A DNA stretch of 64,000 nucleotides from the NCBI GenBank assembly GCA_963744735.1, contig CAVUVH010000001.1, positions 124,001-188,000 on the forward strand, in the 5' to 3' direction. The translations under genes and the position numbers were made by a program. Position 1 is the stretch's first letter; every line of letters begins with the position of its first letter. A model generated the notes under the pieces. The model had not been told where the DNA came from. It saw only the letters and a list, made by a program, of their open reading frames with translations, and did not search any database. The stretch is from RPQJ01 sp963744735 (GTDB lineage Bacteria > Pseudomonadota > Gammaproteobacteria > Steroidobacterales > Steroidobacteraceae). This document shows positions 27,626 through 37,948 of the stretch, one piece after another.

Positions 27626-27642
27626 AGTAATGAATCAATTCA

Positions 27643-27706
27643 AGGGGATAGGGCGCCCCGCCGCTGCCAGGGCGCGCCCACTCCAATCCCTAATCCCTGA
27701 TCCCTA
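27643..27706. repeat. G-tract repeat element between mdh and fadE
   Basis: Short left arm AAGGGGATAGGG at 27643-27654 and a right arm reading, on the minus strand, TAGGGATCAGGGATTAGGG at 27685-27706. The arms are complementary in part and could pair. The right arm includes the TAG stop of mdh (27704-27706). One of at least six such elements in the window. Confidence 0.7.
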
Positions 27707-28682
27707 GATCAGGTCCTTGACCCCGTCCCGCTCTTCCAGCAGTTCCTTGTGGGTCGCGTCCATGCGCGCACGGCTGAACTCGTTGATCGCGAGGCCCTGC
27801 ACGATCTGGTACTTGCCGCCGCTGCAGGTGACCGGGAAGCCGTAGATCACGCCCTCCGGGAATGCCGTAGCTGCCGTCCGACGGCACGCCCATCGACACC
27901 CAGTCGCCGGCCGGCGTGCCGAGCGCCCAGTCGCGGATGTGGTCGATCGCCGCCGAGGCGGCCGAGGCCGCCGACGACTGGCCGCGCGCCTTGATGATCG
28001 CCGCGCCGCGCTGCTGCACGACGGGGATGAAGGTATCCGCGTACCAGGCCTGGTCGACCAGCGAGAGCGCCGGCTTGCCCGCGACCGTCGCGTGATGCAG
28101 GTCGGGGTACTGCGTCGCCGAGTGGTTGCCCCAGATGATGACCTTCTTCAGGTCGGTCACGTGCGTGCCGGTCTTCTCCGCCAGCTGCGACAGCGCGCGG
28201 TTGTGATCGAGGCGCACCATCGCCGTGAAGCGCTTCGGATCGAGGCTCGGTGCGTTCTTCATCGCGATCAGCGAGTTGGTGTTGGCCGGGTTGCCGACCA
28301 CCAGCACGCGCACGTTGCGGTCGGCCACGGCGTCGAGCGCCTTGCCCTGCGCCGAGAAGATCTGCGCGTTGGCGAGCAGCAGGTCCTTGCGCTCCATGCC
28401 AGGGCCGCGCGGCCGCGCGCCGACCAGCAGCGCGGCATGGCAGTCCTTGAACGCGACCTTGGCGTCGTCGGTCGCCACGATCTTGTTGAGCGTCGGGAAC
28501 GCGCAGTCGTTCAACTCCATGACGACGCCCTGCAGCGCACCGAGGGCCGGCGTGATCTCGAGCAGGTGCAGGTTGACCGGCTGGTCGGGACCGAGCATCT
28601 GGCCCGAGGCCACTCGGAAGGCAAGCGCGTAGCCGATCTGGCCCGCGGCGCCGGTGATGGCGACGTTGACGGGGGTCTTCAT
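27704..28682 (-). CDS. mdh: Malate dehydrogenase (one frame change near the C-terminus)
   Basis: About 325 residues, NAD-dependent malate dehydrogenase of the TCA cycle (the type without a signal peptide, as in Xanthomonadales and betaproteobacteria). Seen: NAD-binding GAAGQIGYALAFRVASG, substrate-binding GARPRGPGMERKDLL, VGNPANTNSLIAM and the catalytic-His region IIWGNHSATQYPDLHHA. After YGIP an extra C near 27867 shifts the frame; removing it gives a coherent EGVIYGFP continuation and a C-terminus ending VKDLI with the stop at 27704. Such a break in a core metabolic gene is much more likely an assembly error than decay. Confidence 0.92.
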
Positions 28683-28853
28683 GAGGCTTCTCTCTGGTGA
28701 GGTCGGGGCCCGGTCCGCCCTGGTCGGGTGAGCGTCACCCGCTGCTCGTGTGTTCCGGGGCCTGCCATTTTAACGCGCTGCAATCTGGGTCACCCGGAAA
28801 GGTCAGCGTCGGCCCGGCCGTCCACCGCGGAAGGCGGGCTTGCAATTGATTTA

Positions 28854-28875
28854 GTGTTGTAGTTAACTACAACAC
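28854..28875. promoter_or_regulatory. 22 bp perfect palindrome, probable GntR/YtrA-type operator
   Basis: The half-site GTGTTGTAGTT is followed directly by its exact complement AACTACAACAC, giving a perfect 22 bp palindrome in an AT-rich patch. AAGGAGG follows at 28877. It lies about 260 bp upstream of the GntR gene. A long symmetrical site next to a GntR/YtrA regulator is its most likely operator; this assignment is inference from position and symmetry. Confidence 0.6.
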
Positions 28876-29133
28876 CAAGGAGGCCCACTCACGGACGAGG
28901 CGAACCACCATGACGGAGACGGATCGGAAACGGCGACAGGAGTTGCCAGGATCGTCGGGTGGTTCGCAGGGCAAGAGGTCGCATCGAGGCCGGTGGCGCT
29001 CAGGCCATCACGTCACCGAGCCTCGGTGCGTACCCCTGTCCCGGGGGCCGGCTCCGGATTTCGCGCAAGAGCGCGGGCTCGGTGTTCTGCTACAGTAAAG
29101 CAGCGCATCACCACCAACACAGATTGACGAGGA
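28876..29133 (+). other. Gap between operator and gntR, no recognisable gene
   Basis: A ribosome-binding-like AAGGAGG at 28877 and ATG at 28910 open a 62-codon frame, MTETDRKRRQELPGS and onward, but composition and sequence look random (many Arg, Gly, Pro). No family is recognised in any frame. Near the gntR end, CTGCT-N7-AGCAG (29087-29103) overlaps a TACAGT that may be a -10 box for gntR. The region may hold a remnant of a deleted target gene or a small RNA; nothing more can be supported. Confidence 0.35.
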
Positions 29134-29487
29134 ATGGACTCCACCTGGAACGACAACCAGCCGATCTATCGCCAGCTCCGCGACAAGGTGGTGGCGATGA
29201 TCCTCGAGGGCACGCTCGGCGAGGGTGACGCCCTGCCGTCCGTGCGCAGCGTGGCGGCGGAGCACACGCTGAACCCGTTGACCGTGCTCAAGGGCTATCA
29301 GCAGCTGGTGGACGAAGGGCTGGTCGAGAAGCGACGCGGACGCGGCATGTTCGTCACGATCGGCGCGCGCAAGAACCTGCTGCACGACGAGCGCAGCCGC
29401 TTTCTCGCGACCGAATGGCCGCGCGTGCGATCGACCATTGAAAGGCTGGGCCTGAATGCCGAAGAGTTGCTCAAGAGAAGGGACTAG
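29134..29487 (+). CDS. GntR family regulator, YtrA subfamily
   Basis: 117 residues, the short form typical of YtrA-type GntR proteins. The winged helix-turn-helix covers residues about 8-75 (PIYRQLRDKVVAMILEGTL, LPSVRSVAAEHTLNPLTVLK, LVEKRRGRGMFV) and a short helical tail serves dimerisation. GACGAGGA precedes the ATG at 29134. YtrA regulators normally sit first in an operon with ABC transporter genes; here no such genes follow and the gene ends in the repeat pair shared with the convergent efflux operon. The stop TAG (29485-29487) is inside a GGGACTAGGGACTAGGG repeat. Confidence 0.88.
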   Translation: MDSTWNDNQPIYRQLRDKVVAMILEGTLGEGDALPSVRSVAAEHTLNPLTVLKGYQQLVDEGLVEKRRGRGMFVTIGARKNLLHDERSRFLATEWPRVRSTIERLGLNAEELLKRRD

Positions 29488-29563
29488 GGACTAGGGATAG
29501 GGATTAGTCAGTAGCCGGCAGCTTTCAGCCTGCTCCGACTCCTAGCCCCTATCCCTATCCCTT
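29480..29563. repeat. Inverted G-tract repeat pair between gntR and the RND gene (bidirectional terminator-like)
   Basis: Left arm at 29480-29510 (GGGACTAGGGACTAGGG, then ATAGGGATTAGTC) and complementary right arm at 29535-29563 (GACTCCTAGCCCCTATCCC and more), with a loop of about 25 bases. Both flanking genes end inside the arms: gntR at TAG 29485 and the RND gene at TAG 29555-29557 on the other strand. A large hairpin at a convergent junction would suit termination in both directions. Confidence 0.8.
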
Positions 29564-32500
29564 CTTCGGCACCAGCGACGCATCCACCTTCGCATCCGGC
29601 TGCACCACGATCTTCGGCGGCAGCATCTTGTACATGACCGGTGTCACCAGCCGGCCGAGCAGCGTGGACGACAGCAGGCCGCCGATGATCACGATCGCGA
29701 GCGGCGAGTAGAGTCCCGAACCCTGTATCGCCAGCGGCAGCAGGCCGCCGATCGCCGTGGCCGAGGTCAGCAGGATCGGCAGGAAGCGGATCTCGCCCGC
29801 CTGGGTGATGGCGTCGTCGAGCGGCACGCCCTGCTCGCGCAGCTGGTTGGTGAAATCCACCAGCAGGATCGAGTTCTTGATCTCGATGCCGATCAGCGCG
29901 ACGAAGCCGATCGTCGCCGTGAACGACAGGTCGTAACCGGTCAGGAACAGCGCGATCAGGCCGCCCGAGAGGCCGAGCGGAATCACGCCGGCGACGATCA
30001 GCATCGAGCGGAAGCTGCCGAACTCCAGCACCAGCACCGCCAGGATGCCGAACACCGCCACCAGCACGGCGGTGCCGATGCCGCCAAAGCTTTCCTGCTG
30101 CGCCTCGAGTTCGCCGCCGGCGCGGATCGAATATCCCGGCGGCAGGTCGAGCGCCGCGAGCCGCCGCAGCACGGACTGCGTCACCTCGGCGACGTTGGCG
30201 CCCGCGCCCGGGTGCGCCGTCAGCACGTACTCGCGCAGCCGGTCGTGCCGGTTGATCGCGCTCGGCGCCGCCGAGAAGGCGGGATCGGCCAGTTGCCGCA
30301 AGGGCACCGCCTGGCCGGTGGCGGACGTGACCTCGATGAAGTCGAGCGCGGACAGTGTCTGGCGGCCCTGCATCGGCAGCCGCAGCGTGATGTCGTGCTC
30401 GTCGCCGTCCGCCTCGCGGAAGCGGCCGACGTCGAGGCCGGCGACCGCGGCGCGCACGGTGCGGTCCACCTCGACCGGCGCGACACCGAGCAGCGCCGCC
30501 TTGTCGGTGTCGATCTGCAGGTCCAGGTCGGTGCGCAGGCGCCGCGCCGGGTTGTCGACGTTGCGGGTGCCGGGTGTCGCCACCATGATCTGCTCGGCCT
30601 GCGCCGCGAGGCGCTGCAGCTCGTCGAGGTCCGGCCCGACGATCGCGATCTCGATCGGCGCCTCGATCGGCGGCCCGTTGCGGTAGCTCTCGACGATGAT
30701 CCGCGCGGCCGGGTAGTCCGCGAACTTCTGCCGCAGGTCCTCCAGCATCGCCGGCGTGTGCCGCGGATCGTAGCGGCGCAGCTCGACGAACACCTCGGCG
30801 ACGTTGGCCGCCTTCTCTTCCGGGAAGATGTTGTAGTAGACGCGCGGATTGCCGCGCCCGACGTTGGCGAAGACGTGGCGGATTTCCTCGCGCCGCGCGA
30901 GTTCGGCCTCGATGTAGCGCACGGCGCGGTCGGTCTCCGCCAGGCTGGCGCCGGTCGGTGCCTCGACCGCGATGCGGAACTGCGGGATGTCCGCGTTCGG
31001 GAACAGGCTGAAGCCCAGCACCTTCACCAGCCCGAACGACAGCAGCACGAACGCGAGCGCCGCCAGCGAGCGTGTGGCGCGGATGCCCCAGCGCATGGCG
31101 CAGGGCCGGGCCATAGATGCCGTGGATCACGCGCATCAGGCCCTGCAGCGCCTTGTTGCCCTGGTGCGCTTCACCGGCAGCCGTGGGCCTTCAGCAGGCG
31201 GCTGGCCAGGAACGGGATGACGGTCAGCGCGACGAACAGCGACGCCGCGACCGTGTACAGCACCGCCGCCGGCAGCGAGCGGATGAAGATGCCGGCGCCC
31301 TCGGGCAGGAACAGCAGCGGCAGGAAGGCGAACAGCAGCGTCGCGGTGCAGCCGACGACCGCGAGCGCGATCTGGTCGGTCGCCGCGATCGCGGCCTCGA
31401 CGCGCGAGTAGCCCGCGCGCAGGTAGCGCTCGATGTTCTCGACCACCACGATCGAGTCGTCGACCAGCAGCCCGAGCGCCAGCACGAAGCCCGCGATCGA
31501 CAGCTGGTTGAGCGAGAAGCCCGTGAAGTACAGCGCCGCGAGGCCGATCGACAGCGACAGCGGGATCGAGATCATGACCACGCCGGCCGCGCGCAGGCCG
31601 AGCGGCAGCAGCGTCAGCAGCACCAGGCCGATGGCGATCGCGAAATCGAGGCCGAGCCGGTTCAGGCGGTGGGCGACGTTGCGGGTCTGGTCGAAGCCGC
31701 GCTCGAGGCGGATGCCGGGCGGCAGGGTCTGCTCGAACGCATCGAGCCTGGCCTCGATGCCCTCGCGCACGTCGAACACGTCGACGCGGTCCTTGGCGTT
31801 GGCGGTGACGAAGATCGCGCGCTCGCCGTTGTAGCGGCCGAGGTAGGCCTGCTCGGAGGTGTCCCAGCTGACCTCGGCCACGTCGCGCAGCCGCACGACG
31901 CGTCCGCTGCCGCCGCCGACGATGGTGTTGGCGATCTCGTCCAGCGAGTCGTAGCTGCCCGAGGTCCTGAGGTTGAACCTGCGCAGGCCGAGATCCACCG
32001 CGCCGCCGGGAATCGACGCGTTCTCGCCCCGCACCGCGGCCTCGACCTGGCCGAGCGAGATGCCCGCGCGGCCCATGCGCTCGAGGTCCACCGCGATCCG
32101 CACTTCAGGCGCCGGCAGCGCGAAGACCTCGCTGCGGCGGACACCCGGCACGGTTTCGAGCTGCGTCGCGCAGCGCGCGGCCGACCTCGTCGAGTTCGCG
32201 ATACGACGCATCGGGGCTGACCAGCGCCGCCTGCATGATGTTGACCAGGCCCGAACCCGCCTTGCGGACCTCGAGGCTCGCCAGGTCCGCCGGCAGCTGC
32301 GCGCGGATGCGGTTCACCTCGCGCACCACCTCGTCGTACTTTCTCGTCGGGGTCCTGGTCCCACTGGAATTCGATCTGGATCACGCCGACGCCGTCGAGC
32401 GAACGGCTGTCCATGCGCTTGATGTGGTCGAGCTCGTTGATCGCGTCCTCGATCGGGTCGACGATCAGCCGCTCGATGTCGGCCGGGTCGGCGCCCGGAT

Positions 32501-32651
32501 AGACCGCGACCACGATCGGGATCGGCGCATGGAACTCCGGGTCCTCGGAACGCGGGATGTTCTTGAGCGTGGTGTAGCCGACGCCGAGCAGCAGCCCGAA
32601 CAGCAGCAGCGTGAACTGCCAGCGCCGGACCGCAAATTCCCACAGGCGCAT
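29555..32651 (-). CDS. RND efflux transporter permease (about three frame changes)
   Basis: About 1030 residues, inner-membrane proton-driven efflux pump of the RND superfamily. The N-terminus begins MRLWEFAVRRWQFTLLLFGL and GIGYTTL-like helix 1. Motif blocks include PRSEDPEFHAPIPIVVAVYP, DDSIVVVENIERYLRAGYSR with the preceding ALGLLV (helix 4, proton-relay Asp pair), and in the C-half GFVALIGIEIKNSILLVDF. Frames change near 32345, 32200 and 31125-31190. It is the last gene of the TetR-TolC-MFP operon and begins 4 bp after the adaptor gene. Sequence style fits hydrophobic-drug-type pumps rather than heavy-metal pumps, but the substrate is not readable. Confidence 0.88.
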
Positions 32652-32655
32652 CGCT

Positions 32656-33723
32656 TCAGCCCCGGTCGTCGCCGACGACGCGCACGGCGCGGCCGTCCGT
32701 GAGCCAGGCTGCGCCGTCGGTGATGACGGGTTCGCCCAGCGCCAGTCCGGCCGTCACGATCACCTGCTCGCCGAGGATGGCGCCCAGCGTGATTTCCTTG
32801 CGGCGTGCGGTCCCGCTGCCGGCGTCGAGCACGTAGACGGTGGCGCGAGTGCCATCCGCGTCGACCAGTGCCGTGATCGGCACGACGGTCGCGGATGGAG
32901 CCACGCCTGCCAGTGGCGCCAGCGGCAGCGCCACCTTCGCCACCAGGCCGCGCGCGAAGCGGGCTCCCTGCGGCTCGACCGCGATCTCGATCTCGAAGGT
33001 GCCGGTCTGGCGGTCGGCGGCGGCGCCGATCCGCGTCACCTTGCCGGGAAACGTGCGGCCGGGGAACGCGTCGAAGCTCACGCTGGCCGCGGTGCCGAGT
33101 TCCATGCGCACCGCGTCGCGGTCGGCGAGACCGACGCGCACGACCCAGCCCGACGTGGTCGAGCCGAGCACCACGACCGGCTGCCCGGCCTGCACCAGCT
33201 CGCCGCCGCGGGCAAGGCGTTCGAACACGATGCCGTCCGACGGCGCCTCGATGCGCGCGAAGCCGGCGTTGAAGCGGGTCGCGTCGAGGTTGGCGCGCGC
33301 GACGTTGTAGGCCGTCGTCAGGTCCTGCACCTGTTCTTCGGTCGCGACTTCGTCACGTCGCAACTGCTTCGCGCGCTCCAGGTCACGGCGCGCCTTCTCG
33401 ACGCCTTCGGCCGCCTGGTCGACGGCCGCATCGATCTCGGCGCGCTTCAGTTCCGCCAGCACCTGGCCCTTGCGCACGACGTCGCCGGCCTCGACCCGCA
33501 CCGTGTCGACGACGCCGCCGACCTTGAACGCGAGCCGCAGCTCGTCACGCGGCGAGAGCACGCCCACGGCGCGTGTCTGCTGGGCCACGGCGACGCTCTC
33601 GACCGGCGCGGCGCGCACGGCCGCCGGCGGCGACTCCGTGTCGGCCGGCGCCTGCGGGCCGCTGCAGGCGGCGAGCAGCGCCAATGCCGCGCTTGCGGCC
33701 AGGCCCTGGCTGTACGGTCTCAT
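32656..33723 (-). CDS. RND efflux periplasmic adaptor (membrane fusion) lipoprotein
   Basis: 355 residues with a lipoprotein signal (ALALLAACSG). The typical adaptor order is clear: barrel-sandwich half LAFKVGGVVDTVRVEAGDVV, KGQVLAEL, a coiled-coil hairpin (about 90-150), the second lipoyl half FARIEAPSDGIVFERLARGG, beta-barrel and membrane-proximal domains to the end. It bridges the RND pump to the TolC-like channel. The start overlaps the end of the tolC-like gene by 4 bp (33720-33723), so translation is coupled. The frame is intact. Confidence 0.92.
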   Translation of the reverse strand: MRPYSQGLAASAALALLAACSGPQAPADTESPPAAVRAAPVESVAVAQQTRAVGVLSPRDELRLAFKVGGVVDTVRVEAGDVVRKGQVLAELKRAEIDAAVDQAAEGVEKARRDLERAKQLRRDEVATEEQVQDLTTAYNVARANLDATRFNAGFARIEAPSDGIVFERLARGGELVQAGQPVVVLGSTTSGWVVRVGLADRDAVRMELGTAASVSFDAFPGRTFPGKVTRIGAAADRQTGTFEIEIAVEPQGARFARGLVAKVALPLAPLAGVAPSATVVPITALVDADGTRATVYVLDAGSGTARRKEITLGAILGEQVIVTAGLALGEPVITDGAAWLTDGRAVRVVGDDRG

Positions 33724-35210
33724 GGCAGTCGCTCCTGGTCGATGCGGCGCGCATCGCCGATGGCAAATTCGAGTTCGGCGAGGCGCCCGAGGTATTCGGC
33801 GCGCACGCGGGTGACGTTCAGCTGCGCGTCGGTCGCGGCCCGGCGCGCGTCGATGAATTCGGCCTGGTTGATCTGGCCCAGGTCGCGCTTGCGGCTGATG
33901 ATGGTGAAGGCGCCCGCGGCCGCCTCGGCGCGCTTGGCGGCGGTGTCGAGCGAGGCCTCGGCCACGCCGAAGTTCTCGACCGCCTGCTGCACCTCGAGCC
34001 GCACGCGCTGGCCCGCGAGTTCGCGCGTCGCCCGCAGCTCGTCGGTGAGCGCGCGCGCCTCGCGCAGCGCCGCCTGGTCCGCGCCGCCGCGAAAGGCATT
34101 GAAGCGCAGCACCAGCGAGGCGAGCACGTAGCGGTCGTCGTCGTCGAAACCGTAGTCCTCGCCCTGGATGCCCGCTTCCGCGCCGAACGCCAGCGCGGGC
34201 TTGAAGGCCGCGCGGGCCAGGTCCTGCTGCGCCTCGCCCGCCGCGATCGCGGCATCGAGGCTCTTCAGTTCCTGGCGCCGGTCCGCGGCGATTTCCTGCA
34301 GCCGCTGCGCCTCCAGTTGCCGGCCGGCCAGCGCCGCCAGCAGGCGCGCGCGAAAGCGATCGATGGTCGCGGCGTCGAGCGCCGCCGCGGGCAGCGGCTG
34401 CGCCAGCGGCGCGTTGCGCAGCAGGTTGACGTAGCTCTGCGCGATGCGCACGCGGCTGGCCGCGGCGAGGCGTTCCTGCTCGATTTCCAGCACGTCGGCC
34501 TCGGCCCGGTACACGAGGTCGCGCGTGACCTTGCCGTTGCGGTACAGGCTGGCGTTGGCGCGCAGGTTCTCGCGGGTCGCGGCCAGCGTCGCGTCGAGCA
34601 CGGTGACCGCCTGCTGCGCGGCGATCCAGCGGTAGTACGCCTGCTTCATGTCGCGCACGACCTGCGCGCGCAGGGCGGCCAGGTCGGCCTCGGCGCGGGT
34701 CGTGTCGGCCCGCCGCGCATCGACGGCGGGACCCAGCCGCGGCTCGTACAGCGGCTGCTCCAGCACCAGCTTGGTTTCCTGCTCGCGCTCGCGCAGCAGC
34801 GGGATCGACTCGTTGCGCACGCGCGGAAACTGCGGCGACTGCCCCTGCGCCACCAGCAGCTCGTCGAGCGTCGCGTAGACGGGGTTCAGCAGGTCGCCGA
34901 CCGGGAAATCGATCGTGCGTCCGCCATCGGCCACGCTGTAGCGGGCCGCAAAATCGATCACCGGCAGGTAGCGCGCGCGCGCCTGGTCGAGGGCCGCCAG
35001 CCGCTGCTGCACGCTGGCGCCCGACGCGCGCAGTTCGAGGTTGGCCAGCAGCGCTTCGTCGAGCAGCGACTGCAGCCCCTGTTCCAGCGGCACCGACGCC
35101 GCCGGTGCCGGCGGCTCGAGCTCGGCGGCGGGTACGGTCGCGGGCGTCGCCGCCAGCACCGGGCCCGCCAGCGTCACCAGCAGGATGCCGCCGACGAACG
35201 CGCCTCTCAT
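33720..35210 (-). CDS. TolC family outer membrane efflux protein
   Basis: 496 residues with a signal peptide (MRGAFVGGILLVTLAGPVLA). Two outer-membrane-efflux-protein repeats are visible as paired long helices: LLDEALLANLELRASGASVQ and onwards, and in the second half LVLRFNAFRGGADQAALREA with QQAVENFGVAEASLD. It forms the outer-membrane exit duct for the adaptor/RND pair encoded downstream. The start overlaps the TetR stop by 4 bp. The order regulator-channel-adaptor-pump, all overlapping, indicates one polycistronic message. Confidence 0.92.
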   Translation of the reverse strand: MRGAFVGGILLVTLAGPVLAATPATVPAAELEPPAPAASVPLEQGLQSLLDEALLANLELRASGASVQQRLAALDQARARYLPVIDFAARYSVADGGRTIDFPVGDLLNPVYATLDELLVAQGQSPQFPRVRNESIPLLREREQETKLVLEQPLYEPRLGPAVDARRADTTRAEADLAALRAQVVRDMKQAYYRWIAAQQAVTVLDATLAATRENLRANASLYRNGKVTRDLVYRAEADVLEIEQERLAAASRVRIAQSYVNLLRNAPLAQPLPAAALDAATIDRFRARLLAALAGRQLEAQRLQEIAADRRQELKSLDAAIAAGEAQQDLARAAFKPALAFGAEAGIQGEDYGFDDDDRYVLASLVLRFNAFRGGADQAALREARALTDELRATRELAGQRVRLEVQQAVENFGVAEASLDTAAKRAEAAAGAFTIISRKRDLGQINQAEFIDARRAATDAQLNVTRVRAEYLGRLAELEFAIGDARRIDQERLP

Positions 35211-35851
35211 GGCTGCAGCGCCCGCACGGCCAGGTTGAAGCCGTGGTCGATGAACGCGCTGACCGGGTTGCCCTCGTGCTCGATCTGCCCGCCCTTGGTG
35301 GCCGCGATCTGGATCAGCCCGTGCGTGAAGGCCCAGAGCGACAGCGCGGTCAGGTACAGGTCGCCGAGGCTGTCGCGCACCGAGCCGTCGGCGATGCCGC
35401 GCGCGAGCGACTGCACGATGACTTCGTGCACGCGGTGTCCCGCCACGACGCAGGCGGCCTCGTTGCAGGGCGCGCCGGGATCGTGGGTGGCCGTCGGGTG
35501 CGCCTGGTAGCGCGAGCAGGCGTCGAAGTAGTGCGGCATCTCGACCGAGAAGGCGAGGTAGGCCCGCCCGATGGCGATCACCTCGTCGATGCCGGACGGC
35601 TTGTCCTGCCGCGCTGCCACGAAGCGGTCATGCAGCGCGTCGAGCGCCCGCTCGACCAGCGCCATGTGCAGGTCGCCCTTGTCCTTGAAGTAAACATAGA
35701 GCAGGGCCCGGCTCAGGCGCGCGCGCCGCGCCACCTGGTCCATGGTGATCGCGTCCCAGCCGGTCTCGGCGTACAGGGCCTCGGCGGCATCGAGGATTTC
35801 TGCCCGGCGGCGATCCTTTTCTTCCTGCCGGCGTTCGCTGATGTATGACAT
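35207..35851 (-). CDS. TetR family transcriptional regulator of the efflux operon
   Basis: 214 residues. The N-terminal helix-turn-helix is typical: RRAEILDAAEALYAETGWDA, ITMDQVARRARLSRALLYVY and FKDKGDL. The C-terminal ligand domain contains SVEMPHYFDACSRYQAHPTA. It heads the efflux operon and overlaps the tolC-like start, so it would be made with the pump and repress it until a ligand binds. The start MSYISERRQ (35851) was chosen over an upstream in-frame GTG/ATG because family members begin there. An inverted repeat lies just upstream. Confidence 0.9.
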   Translation of the reverse strand: MSYISERRQEEKDRRRAEILDAAEALYAETGWDAITMDQVARRARLSRALLYVYFKDKGDLHMALVERALDALHDRFVAARQDKPSGIDEVIAIGRAYLAFSVEMPHYFDACSRYQAHPTATHDPGAPCNEAACVVAGHRVHEVIVQSLARGIADGSVRDSLGDLYLTALSLWAFTHGLIQIAATKGGQIEHEGNPVSAFIDHGFNLAVRALQP

Positions 35852-35872
35852 GGCTGACAGCGTGCCTTCGAA

Positions 35873-35887
35873 TTGACACGATGTCAA
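35873..35887. promoter_or_regulatory. Probable TetR operator overlapping a -35 box
   Basis: TTGACA-CGA-TGTCAA is a perfect 6+6 inverted repeat 22 bp upstream of the tetR start. On the minus strand the distal arm reads TTGACA, a consensus -35 hexamer, so a bound dimer would block the operon promoter. The -10 is not convincing by eye. Confidence 0.55.
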
Positions 35888-35917
35888 CGAATGTACGACT
35901 GTTAATTTCCGATTAAC

Positions 35918-37904
35918 TTACCCCATCAGCAGCCGGCTTTCTGCCTGCTGCACGTCCTCCGGCCGGCCCCACAGCACCAGCACGTCGTTCACCTTGAGCC
36001 GCGTGTCCGGGTCCGGGTCGCGCATCGTGCCGCCTTCGCGGCGGATGGCGTGCACCGTGACGCGCTGCCCCAGGCCCAGCTCGCGGACGGTCTGGCCGAC
36101 CGCCCGGGCCCCCGGCGGCAGCACCACCGTGTACAGCTGCTGCCGCTGCTGCTGTTCGGCGTCGGCGCCGTCGTGCGCCCACGGCTCGCGCCGCCGGAAC
36201 ACGCTGCGCAGGATCGCGTAGCGCTCGTGGCGGATCTGCTCCGTCGTCTCGAGCACTTCCATCGCCGGCACGCGCAGGAACAGCAGCACGTGCGACACCA
36301 GCGCCAGGCTCGTCTCGAAGATGCCCGGCACGACCTCGGTGGCCCCGGCCTGCTGCAGCGCTTCGAGCATCTTGTCGTCCTCGGTGCGCACCAGCACCGG
36401 CACGTCCTCGCGCAGGCGGCGCACCGCGCGGACGATGCGCACCGCCGTGGCGGGCTCGTCGAACGAGATCACGACCACCGAGGCATGATCGAGGCCGAGC
36501 GCGCGCAGCACCTCGGGGTGCGTCGCGTCGCCGTACACGGCCGGATCGCCCGCCATGCGCGCGTCGCGGACGCGGAACGGGTCGAAGTCGAGCGCGATGT
36601 ACTCGAAGCCGCGGCGGTCCAGCACCCGCGCGAGGTTCTGGCCGACGCGGCCGAAGCCGCAGATGATGACGTGCTCGCGCCGCGCGATCTCGCGCGTGGC
36701 CACGGTCTCGAGCGCGAGGTCGGATGGCTGCGCCGGCGGGCGGCGCAGGAGGCGGTCGGCGATGCGGCCGTTGTACCGCACCAGCAGCGGCCCGACCAGC
36801 ATGCTGAGCGCCACGGCCGTCAGCAGCGCCTGCACGATGCGGTCGTCGACCGCGTCACCGCGCAGCAGCAGCGTCAGCAGCGCGAAGCCGAACTCGCCGC
36901 CCATGCTGACCGCGATGGCGGTGCGCAGCGCCTTGCGCGTTGTTGGGCACGAATTGCCGCACGATCAGGGCGACGATCACCGCCTTGGTCAGCAGCAGCA
37001 CGAGCAGCAGCAGCAGCACCAGCGGCAGCTGCGTCAGCAGCAGGCGCAGGTCGAGCAGCATGCCGACGGAGACGAAGAACAGCCCGAGCAGGATGTCCTG
37101 GAACGGCTTGATGACCGCCTCGGTCTGGTGCCTGAACTCGGTCTCGGCCAGCAGCATGCCGGCGAGGAAGCCGCCGAGCGCCATCGACAGGCCCAGCCGC
37201 TCCGTGGCCCAGGCGCCGAGCAGGGCGACGAACAGCACCGTCAGCGTGAACGTCTCGGTGCTGCGGTGGCGCGCGATCTCGCGGAACAGCGGCCGCAGCA
37301 GCCAGCGCCCGACCAGCAGCACGACCAGCAGCGCGAGCAGGCCGCGGCCCGCCATGCCGAGCAGCCACAGCGGACCCGGCACGTCGCCGCTGACGCTGAG
37401 CGCGGTCGCGAGCGCCAGCAGCGGCGCAAAGGCCAGGTCCTGGAACAGCAGGATGCCCACCGCGAGCCGCGCATGCGTGCGCGTCAGTTCCAGCTGGTCG
37501 CCGAGCTGGCGCAGCACGATCGCCGTGGAGGACATCGCCAGCGCCCCGCCAATGACGATGGCCGGGCCCGCGGCGACTCCCACGGCCCACGCCATCGCGC
37601 CGAAGGCGAGGCCGCACAGCAGCAGCTGCAGGCCGCCGATGCCGAGCACCTCCGACTTCATCGCGACCATGCGCGCCAGCGAGAACTCGAGCCCGAGCGT
37701 GAACACCAGGAAGACGACGCCGATCTCGGCCAGCGTGCGGATCGCGTCGTCGTCGGAAACGAGCCCGAGCGTGTGCGGGCCCAGCAGCATGCCGACCACG
37801 AGGTAGCCCAGGATCGGCGGCAGCTTGAAGCGCCGCACGAGGCTCAGCACGAGCAGCGAGCCCGCGAGCAGGATCAGGATCTGGGAGAGGTTGTCGTGCG
37901 CCAT
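35918..37904 (-). CDS. CPA2 (Kef-type) monovalent cation:proton antiporter with TrkA-N domain (one frame change)
   Basis: About 660 residues. The N-terminal 385 residues form the antiporter membrane domain (PPILGYLVVGMLLGPHTLGL, EIGVVFLVFTLGLEFSLAR, ALAMSSTAIVLRQLGD, LGGFLAGMLLAETEFRHQ). After an indel near 36935 comes SMGGEFGFALLTLLLRG, then a TrkA-N Rossmann domain (HVIICGFGRVGQNLARVLDR, YGDATHPEVLRALGL) and a TrkA-C domain at the C-terminus. This is the KefB/KefC/YbaL layout: potassium or sodium for protons, gated by nucleotide or thiol ligands. It is divergent from the lipid transporter operon across 44 bp. Confidence 0.9.
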
Positions 37905-37948
37905 CGGGCCTCACGCGGTGCAGGTCCCGATGCTAGCATTCCGCCGCC

